A stretch of DNA of 64,000 nt from JAYRZB01 sp041916675. Lineage in GTDB: Bacteria; Pseudomonadota; Alphaproteobacteria; Rhizobiales; Devosiaceae. A model generated the notes under the pieces. The model was not told where the DNA came from, did not search any database, and was given only the letters and a program-made list of their open reading frames with translations. Position 1 is the stretch's first letter, and each line of letters opens with the position of its first letter. Of the stretch, positions 29,870-38,411 are shown in pieces. The position numbers were made by a program, and so were the translations under genes. Location: assembly GCA_041916675.1 (NCBI GenBank), contig JAYRZB010000003.1:248001-312000 (forward strand). Reading direction: 5' to 3'.

Positions 29870-31051
29870 ATGGTCGATCTTTACAACACCACACTCACCC
29901 GCCGTCAGCTCGCCGAACGCGCCGGCATGCTGTCCCAGTTTGCCGGCGTCCGGCTGATGACACTGGGCGATGGCGTCGAGCGCGGTGTGCGCCTGCTCGA
30001 ATTCCGCACCGGCTCGGGCCTGCGCTTCACCGTGCTGATCGATCGGGCCATGGATATCGCCGATTGCGAGCACAATGGCCGTGCCATCGGCTGGCACTCG
30101 CCCACCGGCTTCCGCAATCCGGGCCTGCACGAATACGAGGGCGAAGGCGGCCTGGCCTGGGCGCGGTCATTTTCCGGCCTGATGGTCACCTGCGGGCTCG
30201 ACCACATCCTGTTCATGAACGAGGTACCCGCCGACAGCTACATCTACGGCCCCAAGCCAACGGTCAAGCACTCGCTGCACGGCCGCGTCGGCACCATCCC
30301 TGCCCGCCTGACCGGCTATGGCGAGCATTGGGATGGCGACCGCTGCACCCTCTGGGCCGAAGGCATCGTGCAGCAGTCCGCCGTGTTCGGGGAGGACCTG
30401 CACCTCATCCGCCGCATCGAAGCCGATGTGGGCGCCAACGAGTTCCGCCTCACCGACCGCGTGGTCAATCACGGCTTCTACAACACCCCGCACATGTACT
30501 GTTATCACATCAACCTCGCCCACCCGGTGCTCGACGAAGGCTCGCGCTACCTCGCCCCGATCACCGATGTGGTGTGGGCCGCTCATGCCGGGGAGACCTA
30601 CAAAAAGCAGAACGTCGGCTACCGCACCCTGCCCGCCCCGCAGCACGATTTTCACGAACAGGTCTGGCAGCACGAGCTGGCCGCCAATCCCGCTGGCGAA
30701 CAGCCGGTGGCGCTGGTCAACGATCGCATCGGGCTCGGCTTCGAGGTCACCACCCGCAAAGACCAGTTCCCCTGCCTTTACGAATGGCAGAACCTGCAGG
30801 CCGGGCAATATGCGCTCGGCATCGAACCGTCGACCCATCATGTGCTCGGCAACCTCGCCGCCCGCGAGCGCGGCGAAATGATCTGGCTGCGCCATGGCGA
30901 TGAGCGGCGTTACGACACCACCTTCCGCGTGCTCGATGGAGCCGATGCCATCAGGGCCTCGGAGGCCCGCATCCGCGCCATTTCACCCCAACCAGACGAG
31001 GACTACCCCTTGCCGTCCAATAACCACCGCAAGATCGAGGGCCGCTCATGA
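29870..31051 (+). CDS. DUF4432 family protein (aldose 1-epimerase-like)
   Basis: This 393-residue protein has the galactose-mutarotase-like beta fold of DUF4432: RFTVLIDRAMDIADCEHNGR, IGWHSPTGFRNPGLHEYEG, MVTCGLDHILF, KHSLHGRVGTIPARL and TPHMYCYHINLAHPVLDEGS. Members probably change the anomeric form of sugars, but activities are poorly known. It lies 12 bp after the epimerase gene. Its stop overlaps the start of the SDR gene by 4 bp, so expression is coupled. Confidence 0.87.
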   Translation: MVDLYNTTLTRRQLAERAGMLSQFAGVRLMTLGDGVERGVRLLEFRTGSGLRFTVLIDRAMDIADCEHNGRAIGWHSPTGFRNPGLHEYEGEGGLAWARSFSGLMVTCGLDHILFMNEVPADSYIYGPKPTVKHSLHGRVGTIPARLTGYGEHWDGDRCTLWAEGIVQQSAVFGEDLHLIRRIEADVGANEFRLTDRVVNHGFYNTPHMYCYHINLAHPVLDEGSRYLAPITDVVWAAHAGETYKKQNVGYRTLPAPQHDFHEQVWQHELAANPAGEQPVALVNDRIGLGFEVTTRKDQFPCLYEWQNLQAGQYALGIEPSTHHVLGNLAARERGEMIWLRHGDERRYDTTFRVLDGADAIRASEARIRAISPQPDEDYPLPSNNHRKIEGRS

Positions 31052-31818
31052 GCGCAGGCACCGACCATTTCGGCTCCATTGCGGGCCTGACCATCCTCTA
31101 TACCGGTGCCGCCGGCGGTCTCGGGCTCGAAACCACGCTGGCCTTCCTGCGCACCGGCGCAAAAGTCGTGGCCGTCGACAATGACCCCAAAAAGATCGAG
31201 GCCCTGCGCACCGCCGCTCAGGGTCTGCCCGGCCTCATCATCGCCCGGCTCGACATGTCCGAGCTCGCGGGCCTGCGCAAAAGTCTCGAAGCGCTGTCCG
31301 ATCAGGTCGGCGGCTTTGATATCGTCATCAACAACGCCGCCATCTATCCGAGCAAGCCCTTCGAGCAGTTCACCATCGAAGAGATGCAACTGGTCCAGCG
31401 CATCAATGTCGATGCCGGCATTGTCTGCGTGCAGGTGGCGCTGCCGCACATGAAGAATGCCGGGCGCGGCCGCATCATCAACATTGCATCCATCACGTTT
31501 TCAGGCGGCTGGTCCGATCTCACGCCCTATGTGCAGTCCAAGGGCGCCCTGATTGCCCTCGCCCGCTCGTGGGCCCGCGAGTTCGGCAAGTACGGCATCA
31601 CCGCCAACGCGATTTCCCCCGGGGCGTTCCCCACCGACGCCGAAAAGATTCACGCCGATTTCGCCGCCTACGAAAAGCGCATCTACGACCACCAGGCCCT
31701 CCAGCGCCGCGGCCGTCCGGATGACATCTCGAACCTCCTGATGTTCCTTTCGTCCGACGCCTCCTCCTTTATCACCGGCCAGACCATCAACATCGATGGC
31801 GGCTGGGTCATGAACTGA
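31048..31818 (+). CDS. SDR family NAD(P)-dependent oxidoreductase
   Basis: This 256-residue classical short-chain dehydrogenase has a variant cofactor motif (LYTGAAGGLGLETTLAF), NNAAIYPS, the catalytic Ser in IINIASITFSGG, and YVQSKGALIALARSWAREF supplying Tyr and Lys. The C-terminus SFITGQTINIDGGWVMN is typical. It likely oxidises a sugar or sugar-lactone alcohol group. It overlaps DUF4432 by 4 bp and precedes the CoA-transferase. Confidence 0.9.
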   Translation: MSAGTDHFGSIAGLTILYTGAAGGLGLETTLAFLRTGAKVVAVDNDPKKIEALRTAAQGLPGLIIARLDMSELAGLRKSLEALSDQVGGFDIVINNAAIYPSKPFEQFTIEEMQLVQRINVDAGIVCVQVALPHMKNAGRGRIINIASITFSGGWSDLTPYVQSKGALIALARSWAREFGKYGITANAISPGAFPTDAEKIHADFAAYEKRIYDHQALQRRGRPDDISNLLMFLSSDASSFITGQTINIDGGWVMN

Positions 31819-31829
31819 TCGGATCTGTG

Positions 31830-33020
31830 ATGGGTATTCTCAGCGGCTACCGCGTGCTCGATTGCTCGATTGCCATGGCCGGGCCCTTTGCCGCCCAGCG
31901 CCTTGGCGATCTTGGCGCCGATGTGGTCAAGGTCGAGCCGGTCACCGGCGAATGGCAGCGCCATGTTTCGGCGGGCGGGGCGCGCGGCAACAAGATCAAC
32001 GTCTCGTTTCTCTCGCTCAACCGCAACAAGCGCTCGCTGGCCGTCGACCTGAAGTCCGCCGATGGCAAGGCGGTGTTGCTCGAACTGGTCAAGACCGCCG
32101 ATGTGTTCCTGCAGAACTACCGCCCCGGCGTCGCTAAACGGCTTGGCGTTGACTATGAGACCCTCTCCAAAATCAATCCGCGCCTCGTCTATGTCTCAAT
32201 GTCCGGCTATGGCGAAGATGGTCCCTATGTCGACCGCCCGGGGCAGGACTTGGTGCTGCAAGGCATGTCCGGGGCCATGCTCTCGGCCGGCCGAGCGGGC
32301 GAGCCACCTGCGGCTGCGGGCCAGTATCTCGTTGATGCCGTCACCGCCTACACCGCCTTTGAGGGCGCGCTGGCCGCCCTCCTCCACCGCGAGCGCACCG
32401 GCGAGGGGCAGTTGGTGCAGGTCAACATGCTCGATGCCATCACCGCCCTGCAGATGCAGGAATTGTCTGTCTTCACCGTCGCGGGCAAGCCACAGACCCG
32501 CTCAGCCGAACCGCATGCCCACGTCTATATCCGCGCGCCCTACGGCGCCTTTGCCACCAGCGATGGCTTTATCATCGTCTCCTTCCCCAAGCTGGCGACA
32601 CTCGGGCAGGTCATTGGCGAAGACTCGTTTCTGACCATGGATGACGAGACCGACACCTGGACCCGCCGCGACGAAATCTTTGCCAGGACCCGCGACAAGC
32701 TGAAACACAAGACTTCCGAGGAATGGCTGGCCCTGATGCGCGCCGCCGATATCTGGTGCGGCCCGGTCTATGGCTATGCCGATCTCGTCGACGACGCCCA
32801 GATCAAGCACAACGGCACCTTCGTCGAATATGACCACCCCACCGAAGGCCACGTCAAAACCCCGGGCTTTCCCATCAAGTTCTCCAAAACCCCATCGCGT
32901 GTTGATCGCGGCGCGCCCCTGGCCGGCGAGCACACGCGCGATGTCCTGCGCGAAGCCGGATACGATGAAGCCGCCATCGAGGCCCTCTTGGCCTCGGGCG
33001 CCGTTTCGGCGGGCAGCTAG
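31830..33020 (+). CDS. CaiB/BaiF family (type III) CoA-transferase
   Basis: This 396-residue protein has the family pattern: VLDCSIAMAGPFAAQRLGDL, GADVVKVEPVTGEW, RNKRSLAVDLKSADGK, NPRLVYVSMSGYGEDGPYVD, and the catalytic Asp in RPGQDLVLQGMSGAMLSAGR. Such enzymes move CoA between carboxylic acids. Finding one inside a sugar operon suggests that a later acid intermediate is activated as a CoA ester. A GTG directly before the ATG at 31830 is an alternative start. Confidence 0.9.
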   Translation: MGILSGYRVLDCSIAMAGPFAAQRLGDLGADVVKVEPVTGEWQRHVSAGGARGNKINVSFLSLNRNKRSLAVDLKSADGKAVLLELVKTADVFLQNYRPGVAKRLGVDYETLSKINPRLVYVSMSGYGEDGPYVDRPGQDLVLQGMSGAMLSAGRAGEPPAAAGQYLVDAVTAYTAFEGALAALLHRERTGEGQLVQVNMLDAITALQMQELSVFTVAGKPQTRSAEPHAHVYIRAPYGAFATSDGFIIVSFPKLATLGQVIGEDSFLTMDDETDTWTRRDEIFARTRDKLKHKTSEEWLALMRAADIWCGPVYGYADLVDDAQIKHNGTFVEYDHPTEGHVKTPGFPIKFSKTPSRVDRGAPLAGEHTRDVLREAGYDEAAIEALLASGAVSAGS

Positions 33021-33035
33021 TTGGGAGACGGCAAA

Positions 33036-33806
33036 ATGAGCGAGAACATCCGGGTCGAGCGCGAAGGGTTCGTGGGGATCATCACTCTCAACCGGCCCGA
33101 AAAGCTCAATGCCGTCACCCCGGAGATGGCCGACGCCCTTGTCGCCGCCGTCACCGGCTTTAACACCGACGATAGCGTGCGCTGCGTCATCCTCACCGGC
33201 GCGGGTGAAAAAGCCTTCTGCGCCGGGTCGGACATTCGCACGCTCGATGACTACGCCACCCCCTGGGATTTTCGCAATCGTCCCGATTATTGCGATGCCA
33301 TCCGCGACCTGCTCAAGCCCTCGATTGCCGCGATCAATGGCTATGCCTTTGGCGGCGGGCTCGAAACCGCCATGACCTGCGACATTCGCCTCGCCGCATC
33401 CAATGCCAGCTTTGCTGCGCCCGAGATCAAGCTCGGCTGGATCGGCGGCGGCGGCATGGCCGTCAACCTCGCCCACGCCATCGGCCCGTCCAATGCGGCG
33501 CTCATGATCATGACCGGCGATCCGGTCGATGCCGCCACCGCCGAGCGCTGGGGGCTGGTCAGCAAGGTCGTGCCCCAGGCCGATCTCATGCCCGAGGCCA
33601 AGAAGCTCGCGCACACCATCGCCGCACGCGCGCCCATTGCCGCTGAAACCGCCAAGCTCAACCTGCGGGCAGCATGGGAAATGTCGATTGCCGACGCCAT
33701 CACTTACGAGCGCGACCTGCAAACCATCTGCTTTGCCACCGATGATGCCAAAGAAGGGCGCGCCGCCTTCAAGGAGAAGCGCCCCGCCGTGTTCAGGCGC
33801 CGCTGA
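33036..33806 (+). CDS. Crotonase (enoyl-CoA hydratase/isomerase) family protein
   Basis: This 256-residue crotonase has the oxyanion-hole segments CAGSDIRTLDDY and GYAFGGGLETAMTCDIRLAA. The Glu of FAAPEIKLGWIGGGGMAVN corresponds to one catalytic Glu of enoyl-CoA hydratases. The second (about Glu164 of the rat enzyme) seems to be Leu in NAALMIMTGDPVDAAT, so plain hydration is doubtful. The ATG at 33036 follows GGGAGACGG. It ends the operon and presumably acts on the CoA ester made by the CoA-transferase. Confidence 0.88.
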   Translation: MSENIRVEREGFVGIITLNRPEKLNAVTPEMADALVAAVTGFNTDDSVRCVILTGAGEKAFCAGSDIRTLDDYATPWDFRNRPDYCDAIRDLLKPSIAAINGYAFGGGLETAMTCDIRLAASNASFAAPEIKLGWIGGGGMAVNLAHAIGPSNAALMIMTGDPVDAATAERWGLVSKVVPQADLMPEAKKLAHTIAARAPIAAETAKLNLRAAWEMSIADAITYERDLQTICFATDDAKEGRAAFKEKRPAVFRRR

Positions 33807-34190
33807 TCAGCGCTTGAACGGCAACAGGTTGCGCACCGCTGCATCGCGCAGCCACAGCCCGCCCCACATGAAAATGCCGAGATAAACGCTGAACAGGATA
33901 TGGCTGAACAGCGGGCTTTCGGCCCTGATCTGTGTCGCCATCGCCCCACCGAGCAACCCCGTCATCCAGATCGCGCCCAAAAGGCTGGTGCGCGGAATGG
34001 CATAGAGCACCACCCCGATCAACTCGATACACCCGATCAGCAGCACATATCCAGGCGGCCAGCCGAGCCCGGTCAGGTTATCGGCCGCGATCTGCTGGAT
34101 AAAGAACTTCGGCACCAGCGATGCGCCGATCATGAACAGCACAAACAGCCCGCTCATCACCCGGCCAACCCAAACCCACGTCTTGCTCAA
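33807..34190 (-). CDS. DoxX family membrane protein
   Basis: This protein has 127 residues if it starts at the TTG at 34190, which has GGGAGG 5 nt upstream; a longer frame to 34250 is possible. Four membrane segments are visible: VMSGLFVLFMIGASLVPKFF, VLLIGCIELIGVVLYAI, LGAIWMTGLLGGAMATQI and FSVYLGIFMWGGLWL. DoxX proteins are small inner-membrane proteins; some are linked to redox stress. It converges with the crotonase gene without a gap. Confidence 0.85.
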   Translation of the reverse strand: MSKTWVWVGRVMSGLFVLFMIGASLVPKFFIQQIAADNLTGLGWPPGYVLLIGCIELIGVVLYAIPRTSLLGAIWMTGLLGGAMATQIRAESPLFSHILFSVYLGIFMWGGLWLRDAAVRNLLPFKR

Positions 34191-34392
34191 AGATGCCTCC
34201 CAGTCCCCGATTCCTGCGCTAACTATCGGCAAAACCCTGCGGGGTGACAATCCGGGTGCCGCCGGGCGAATGCGTCAGCCAAAACCTGTCGTCCGTTTCA
34301 TCCGGGATAATTCCTTCCCGCCCCTTGCGCCTGCCGCCTGACCGCGCCAATACTACCAACTCCATACCACTTCCATTCCACTTAGGGTCATC

Positions 34393-35823
34393 ATGCGCAT
34401 TGCCTTTGGCGGGTTGCACACCGAGTGCAGCACCTACAATCCGGTCCTGGCCCAGGCAGCTGATTTCCGCATCCTGTCCGATGCCGCCATGCTGGCCGAC
34501 CCCTACTTTGCCTGGCTTAAGGAATACGACGCCGAGTTCCTGCCCACCTTCCACGCCCGCGCCATTGCCGGGGGGCCGGTGGCAGCCTCGGTCTATGCCG
34601 GGTTCAAGGCCGAGATCCTGAACCGCCTGCACACGCTCCTGCCGCTCGATGGCGTTTACCTCGCCATGCACGGGGCGATGTTTGTTGAGGGCATGGAAGA
34701 TGCCGAGGGCGACTTCATCGGCGCCGTGCGCGCACTGGTCGGTCCCGATTGCCTGATCTCGGCGAGCTACGATCTGCATGGCAATGTCAGCCAGCCCATC
34801 ATCGATGCACTCGACATGTTCTCCACCTATCGCACCGCCCCCCATATCGATGTGGAGCAAACCATGCGCCGCGCCGTCGCCATGCTGGTGCGGGCATTGC
34901 GCGAGTGCATAAGGCCAAAGCTTGTCTGGGCGCCCATTCCGGTCGTGCTGCCCGGCGAGCGCACCAGCACCGAGGATGAACCGGCCCGCTCGCTCTATGC
35001 CGCCCTGCCCGCCTACGAGACCCCCGGCATCTGGGATGCGTCGCTGATGGTGGGCTATGTCTGGGCCGACGAACCGCGCGCCACCGCTGCCGCTATCTTC
35101 ACCGGCACCGACCTGCCAGCACTCTCAGCCGCAGCCACCCGCCTTGCCAACGCCTACTGGGCCGAGCGCGACAACTTTGTGTTCGGCACCACCACCGGCA
35201 CCATCGCCGAATGCGTCAGCGCCGCCATGGCCGCCACGACCGGGCCCGCCATCATCGCTGAATCCGGCGACAACCCCACCGGCGGTGGCGTTGGTGACCG
35301 GGCCGAGGTGCTGGCCGCCCTGCTTGCGGCGGGCGCCGAGGACGTCATCTTCGCTGGCATCACCGACCGGCCCGCCACCGATGCTGCCTATGCAGCAGGC
35401 CCCGGCGCGCGGCTCAGCCTCCGCATCGGGGCCAGCCTTGATCCATCGAGTACGCCGGTCACAGCCGAAACCGAAGTGCTGTTCCTTCTCGACACCGCCA
35501 CACCCATGCTGCGCGAGGCCGTGGTGCGCATCGCTGGCGTCACGCTGGTCCTCACAGCCCGGCGACGCCCGTTCCACAACATTGCCGATTTCACCCGGCT
35601 CGGGCTCGATCCGCGTGCCGCGCGCATCCTGGTGGTCAAGTCCGGCTACCTCTCGCCCGAGCTGGCCCCCATCGCCAATCCCAGCCTGATGGCCCTCTCG
35701 CCCGGCGTCGTCGACCAGTTCGTCGAACGCCTGCCCCGCCTGCGAAAAGCCGTTCCCACCTACCCGTTCGATAAGGGTTTCGCCTACACCCCCGAAGTCA
35801 GGCTCTCGGCGCGCTCGCGCTGA
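34393..35823 (+). CDS. M81 family metallopeptidase (MlrC-like), copy 1
   Basis: This 476-residue protein resembles MlrC, the zinc enzyme of microcystin breakdown. The N-terminal part shows IAFGGLHTECSTYNP (His-Glu metal region), YLAMHGAMFVEGMEDAEGDF and SYDLHGNVSQP. The C-terminal part shows ESGDNPTGGGVGDRAEVLA and VVKSGYLSPE. Family members in soil bacteria probably hydrolyse small peptides or related amides. A second member is at 62232-63698. It stands alone, convergent with the lipoprotein gene. Confidence 0.88.
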   Translation: MRIAFGGLHTECSTYNPVLAQAADFRILSDAAMLADPYFAWLKEYDAEFLPTFHARAIAGGPVAASVYAGFKAEILNRLHTLLPLDGVYLAMHGAMFVEGMEDAEGDFIGAVRALVGPDCLISASYDLHGNVSQPIIDALDMFSTYRTAPHIDVEQTMRRAVAMLVRALRECIRPKLVWAPIPVVLPGERTSTEDEPARSLYAALPAYETPGIWDASLMVGYVWADEPRATAAAIFTGTDLPALSAAATRLANAYWAERDNFVFGTTTGTIAECVSAAMAATTGPAIIAESGDNPTGGGVGDRAEVLAALLAAGAEDVIFAGITDRPATDAAYAAGPGARLSLRIGASLDPSSTPVTAETEVLFLLDTATPMLREAVVRIAGVTLVLTARRRPFHNIADFTRLGLDPRAARILVVKSGYLSPELAPIANPSLMALSPGVVDQFVERLPRLRKAVPTYPFDKGFAYTPEVRLSARSR

Positions 35824-35826
35824 GCT

Positions 35827-36711
35827 CTACTTCTGCACCACCTGCTCGGCGTCGGGATGATAGGTCGAGTAGCGTGAGGGGATAATGTTGCTCGACACCT
35901 GATGGCTGCCAGGCACCACGCGGCCGCAGAAGTCGCGGCGCTTGGCGGCCTGCACATAGGCCTCGAGGTCACCAAGCCGTATATCGACCGGCTGGGCCTC
36001 TTCATGCGGGGTTTCGACCAGCAGCAGGTCGAGCGCATAGTTATAGCTCTGGTAGCGATAGTCGAGCGCGCGGGTGAACCAGCCGATATTGGCCTCGTTC
36101 TCTTCGCGCCGCGCCACCATGTCGGCATTCACCTTCTCCCCGAGGCTCCCCTGGCTGCGCGCCGCCAGCGCCCGTTGCTGATCGATCTCGATCACGGCGC
36201 AGATCGCCTTGAAGGTGTCCGGCAGAGTGGCGATGTCGTCGTTCACATCGTCGAGCACAGTGGCATAGCGCACCCGCGATGATGCGTACTGGGTCTGGTG
36301 CAGCCACTTGTAATAGCGGTCAAGCGCAAAGCGCGTGTCGCTGGCCGTCGACAGCCGCGTGCGCTTGAGTTCAACCGCAAGGTCATAAAACCAGTCCTTG
36401 GAATGGGCCGCGATCAGGAAGCGCCAGACACGGTCATGCATCTCGGTTTCCTGGTCCGTCAGGTTGAAATCCGAAACCGGCTCACCGTTGAGCTTGGCGC
36501 GCCAACCGCCAACGGTGGGCATGATGCTGTCATGGGTGGCATCGGGGCGGGCACGTTCGAAATCGCCCATCGGCCTTGTGCAGGCCGAGGTGATCAGCGC
36601 CAGGGCGATCAGCCCGGCGGCAGCGGCAACACGCAGAACTGTCCTACCCACGTTTGCGCTTCGAACCCGCCGGTGCCGGCTTGCCAGGTCGGGGCAGTCC
36701 GCCGCGTTCAT
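35827..36711 (-). CDS. Putative lipoprotein of unknown function
   Basis: This 294-residue protein starts at the ATG at 36711, since the longer upstream frame lacks support. A basic N-terminus and hydrophobic stretch lead to a lipobox (LIALALITSAC). The mature part is helical and charged (LTDQETEMHDRVWRFLIAAH, FALDRYYKWLHQTQYASSRV, AICAVIEIDQQRALAARSQG). It has no motif I recognise. It is divergent from DUF2336 across 278 bp that include a possible CtrA site. Confidence 0.75.
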   Translation of the reverse strand: MNAADCPDLASRHRRVRSANVGRTVLRVAAAAGLIALALITSACTRPMGDFERARPDATHDSIMPTVGGWRAKLNGEPVSDFNLTDQETEMHDRVWRFLIAAHSKDWFYDLAVELKRTRLSTASDTRFALDRYYKWLHQTQYASSRVRYATVLDDVNDDIATLPDTFKAICAVIEIDQQRALAARSQGSLGEKVNADMVARREENEANIGWFTRALDYRYQSYNYALDLLLVETPHEEAQPVDIRLGDLEAYVQAAKRRDFCGRVVPGSHQVSSNIIPSRYSTYHPDAEQVVQK

Positions 36712-36908
36712 ATCGCACCCCGGTAAACATGAGAATTCTGGCCTCGACCGGTTCGGGTCTGGCTTTGCTTGGACGTTCGCGTTTCTCGAATTGGACCAGC
36801 TTTCCCAAGCTCGCCTCCATTCACCCTTGTCCGGATCAGTGTTTCCACTGTCCCGGTTTGAACCGGAGCGACGCACCTCCGAATGTTTTCATTAAGAGAT
36901 CGTCAAGG

Positions 36909-36923
36909 TTAACAGTCTGCTAA
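36909..36923. promoter_or_regulatory. Possible CtrA site (TTAA-N7-CTAA)
   Basis: TTAA CAGTCTG CTAA differs at one base from the CtrA consensus TTAA-N7-TTAA. It lies 67 bp upstream of the DUF2336 start and between divergent genes. The rest of 36712-36989 shows no gene. Confidence 0.35.
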
Positions 36924-36989
36924 CGAATTTGCGGAAATAGTCACTCTGTATGAAATCTCTGCGACTCGCACACCCTCAGGTCCCCGAAA

Positions 36990-38132
36990 ATGCTTGGTTT
37001 TCAGCCTTACGAAACTTTTCAGCTGCTCATCGAGACCGGCGGGGTCGACCGCACCAATACCCTGCTGGTTGCGGCCTGCGATGCCTATGCGCGGCGCGGC
37101 AAACCCACCCAGTCCGAAATCGAACAGTTCACTGCCCTGGTGCAGCGCCTGTTCCCCACGGCAGCGCCCTCGGCCCGCGCCAAAGCCGCAGCGACGCTGG
37201 GTCGCGCCGAAAGCCTGTCGCCTGTCCTTGAAGGGCTGGTGATCGACAATATTGGCGAGGATCTCTCCGATTTCCTCAGCACCGCGCCCGAGCTGTCCGA
37301 AATCACCATGATGGCGCTGCTCGACAGGAACGACATCGCCATTGCCGCCACTCTGGCCCGGCGCAAGGACCTCACCAATGTGGTCTTGGCACGCCTGTTC
37401 CAGATGAACAGCCGCAAGGTCTATCGGTCCCTTGCGGTCAACATCACCATTGCGCCGCGCGGGCCCTACCTGTCTGCCCTCGCCCGCGCCGCCCAGATGG
37501 ATCATCAGGTCGCCTGGGCCCTGGCCGCCCGCGAGGATTTCGACTGCGCCCTCCTCGCCCCGGCCTTCTTCGACCTTAAGGAAGAAGATCGGCTCAAGGT
37601 CATCAACTCCTTTGCCCAGCGCAACACGCCGCAGGCGCCGATCAAGCGTACGCTCGAACAGCTCTCCGTTGCTGCCAACGAGTTGACGCAGGCGCTGATG
37701 AAACTGTTCTCCGAGAACCGCCGCCCCGAAGTCACCCGGCTTCTGCACCAGATCACGGGGCTTGATGAAGTGCGTTGCGGGCAGATCGCCCACGATATCA
37801 GCGGCGCGGCCCTGTTCGTGGTGCTGCGCTCGTTCGGCTGTACGGCCTATGATGGCCTCAAGGTCCTGATCCACGCCACCTCGCACGACGACGACCGCTC
37901 CAAGGCCCTGTCCGAGTTCGCCCGCATGTTCGATACGATCTCGATCGATGCCATGGCTTTCCTGATGAGCGCCTGGCGCGGCGATGTGAACCTGCTCGAT
38001 CTTACCAAGCCCGAATACAAGCCCTTCAGCGCCGAAAGCCGCCGCACGCCGCAGGTGGCCACGGTGGGCAATCCGGCCATCGACAAAGCCATCGAAGCTC
38101 TCGCCCGCATCGGCGTCCGCCGCGCCAGCTAG
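36990..38132 (+). CDS. DUF2336 domain protein
   Basis: This 380-residue, almost fully helical protein has HEAT-like repeats. It begins MLGFQPYETFQLLIETGGVD, then DNIGEDLSDFLSTAPELSEI, DRNDIAIAATLARRKDLTNV and AAREDFDCALLAPAFFDL. DUF2336 proteins are found mainly in Alphaproteobacteria and some are linked to cell-cycle or stress signalling; no enzymatic residues are visible. It is monocistronic and followed by a hairpin. Confidence 0.85.
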   Translation: MLGFQPYETFQLLIETGGVDRTNTLLVAACDAYARRGKPTQSEIEQFTALVQRLFPTAAPSARAKAAATLGRAESLSPVLEGLVIDNIGEDLSDFLSTAPELSEITMMALLDRNDIAIAATLARRKDLTNVVLARLFQMNSRKVYRSLAVNITIAPRGPYLSALARAAQMDHQVAWALAAREDFDCALLAPAFFDLKEEDRLKVINSFAQRNTPQAPIKRTLEQLSVAANELTQALMKLFSENRRPEVTRLLHQITGLDEVRCGQIAHDISGAALFVVLRSFGCTAYDGLKVLIHATSHDDDRSKALSEFARMFDTISIDAMAFLMSAWRGDVNLLDLTKPEYKPFSAESRRTPQVATVGNPAIDKAIEALARIGVRRAS

Positions 38133-38156
38133 GCGGTTTCGCATTTCAAAAACAAC

Positions 38157-38180
38157 AACGCCGCCTCATGGGGCGGCGTT
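38157..38180. terminator. Bidirectional hairpin terminator between convergent genes
   Basis: Stem AACGCCGCC/GGCGGCGTT with a 6-nt loop. On the minus strand it is followed by GTTGTTTTT, a better T-tract than on the plus strand. It lies between the convergent DUF2336 gene and the 42-residue membrane protein gene. Confidence 0.6.
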
Positions 38181-38217
38181 GTGTCATGCACGTCAGCGAG
38201 GGGACACTGGCGCGCGT

Positions 38218-38346
38218 TTATTTTTCGGACTTGTCGGCGTGTACCAATCCACCACCGGCGCGCCGCTGCACCCAGCCCAGTGTGATCATGAACACCAGGA
38301 ACGCGGCAACGACAACCGATACGATAACCATGCTTTCGGGCGGCAT
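38218..38346 (-). CDS. Small single-span membrane protein, 42 residues
   Basis: The frame begins MPPESMVIVSVVVAAFLVFM, one membrane helix, and ends with a basic polar tail (WVQRRAGGGLVHADKSEK). AGGAGAG lies 6 nt before the ATG at 38346, an excellent ribosome-binding site, and a hairpin terminator follows. A good FNR/FixK-type box is centred 58 bp upstream of the start. Small proteins of this shape sometimes accompany respiratory complexes, but no such neighbours are visible here, so the function is open. Confidence 0.7.
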   Translation of the reverse strand: MPPESMVIVSVVVAAFLVFMITLGWVQRRAGGGLVHADKSEK

Positions 38347-38397
38347 CTGACTCTCCTTTTGCTGGAGCCAGTTAAGCGCCGTTAGCCGATCAAGACA

Positions 38398-38411
38398 TTG
38401 ACCTCGATCAA
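38398..38411. promoter_or_regulatory. FNR/FixK-type box upstream of the 42-residue membrane protein
   Basis: TTGAC CTCG ATCAA differs at one base from the FNR/FixK consensus. It has the same half-sites and almost the same distance to the start codon as the box before the globin-coupled receptor. It overlaps the stop codon of the DUF1491 gene. Confidence 0.65.
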
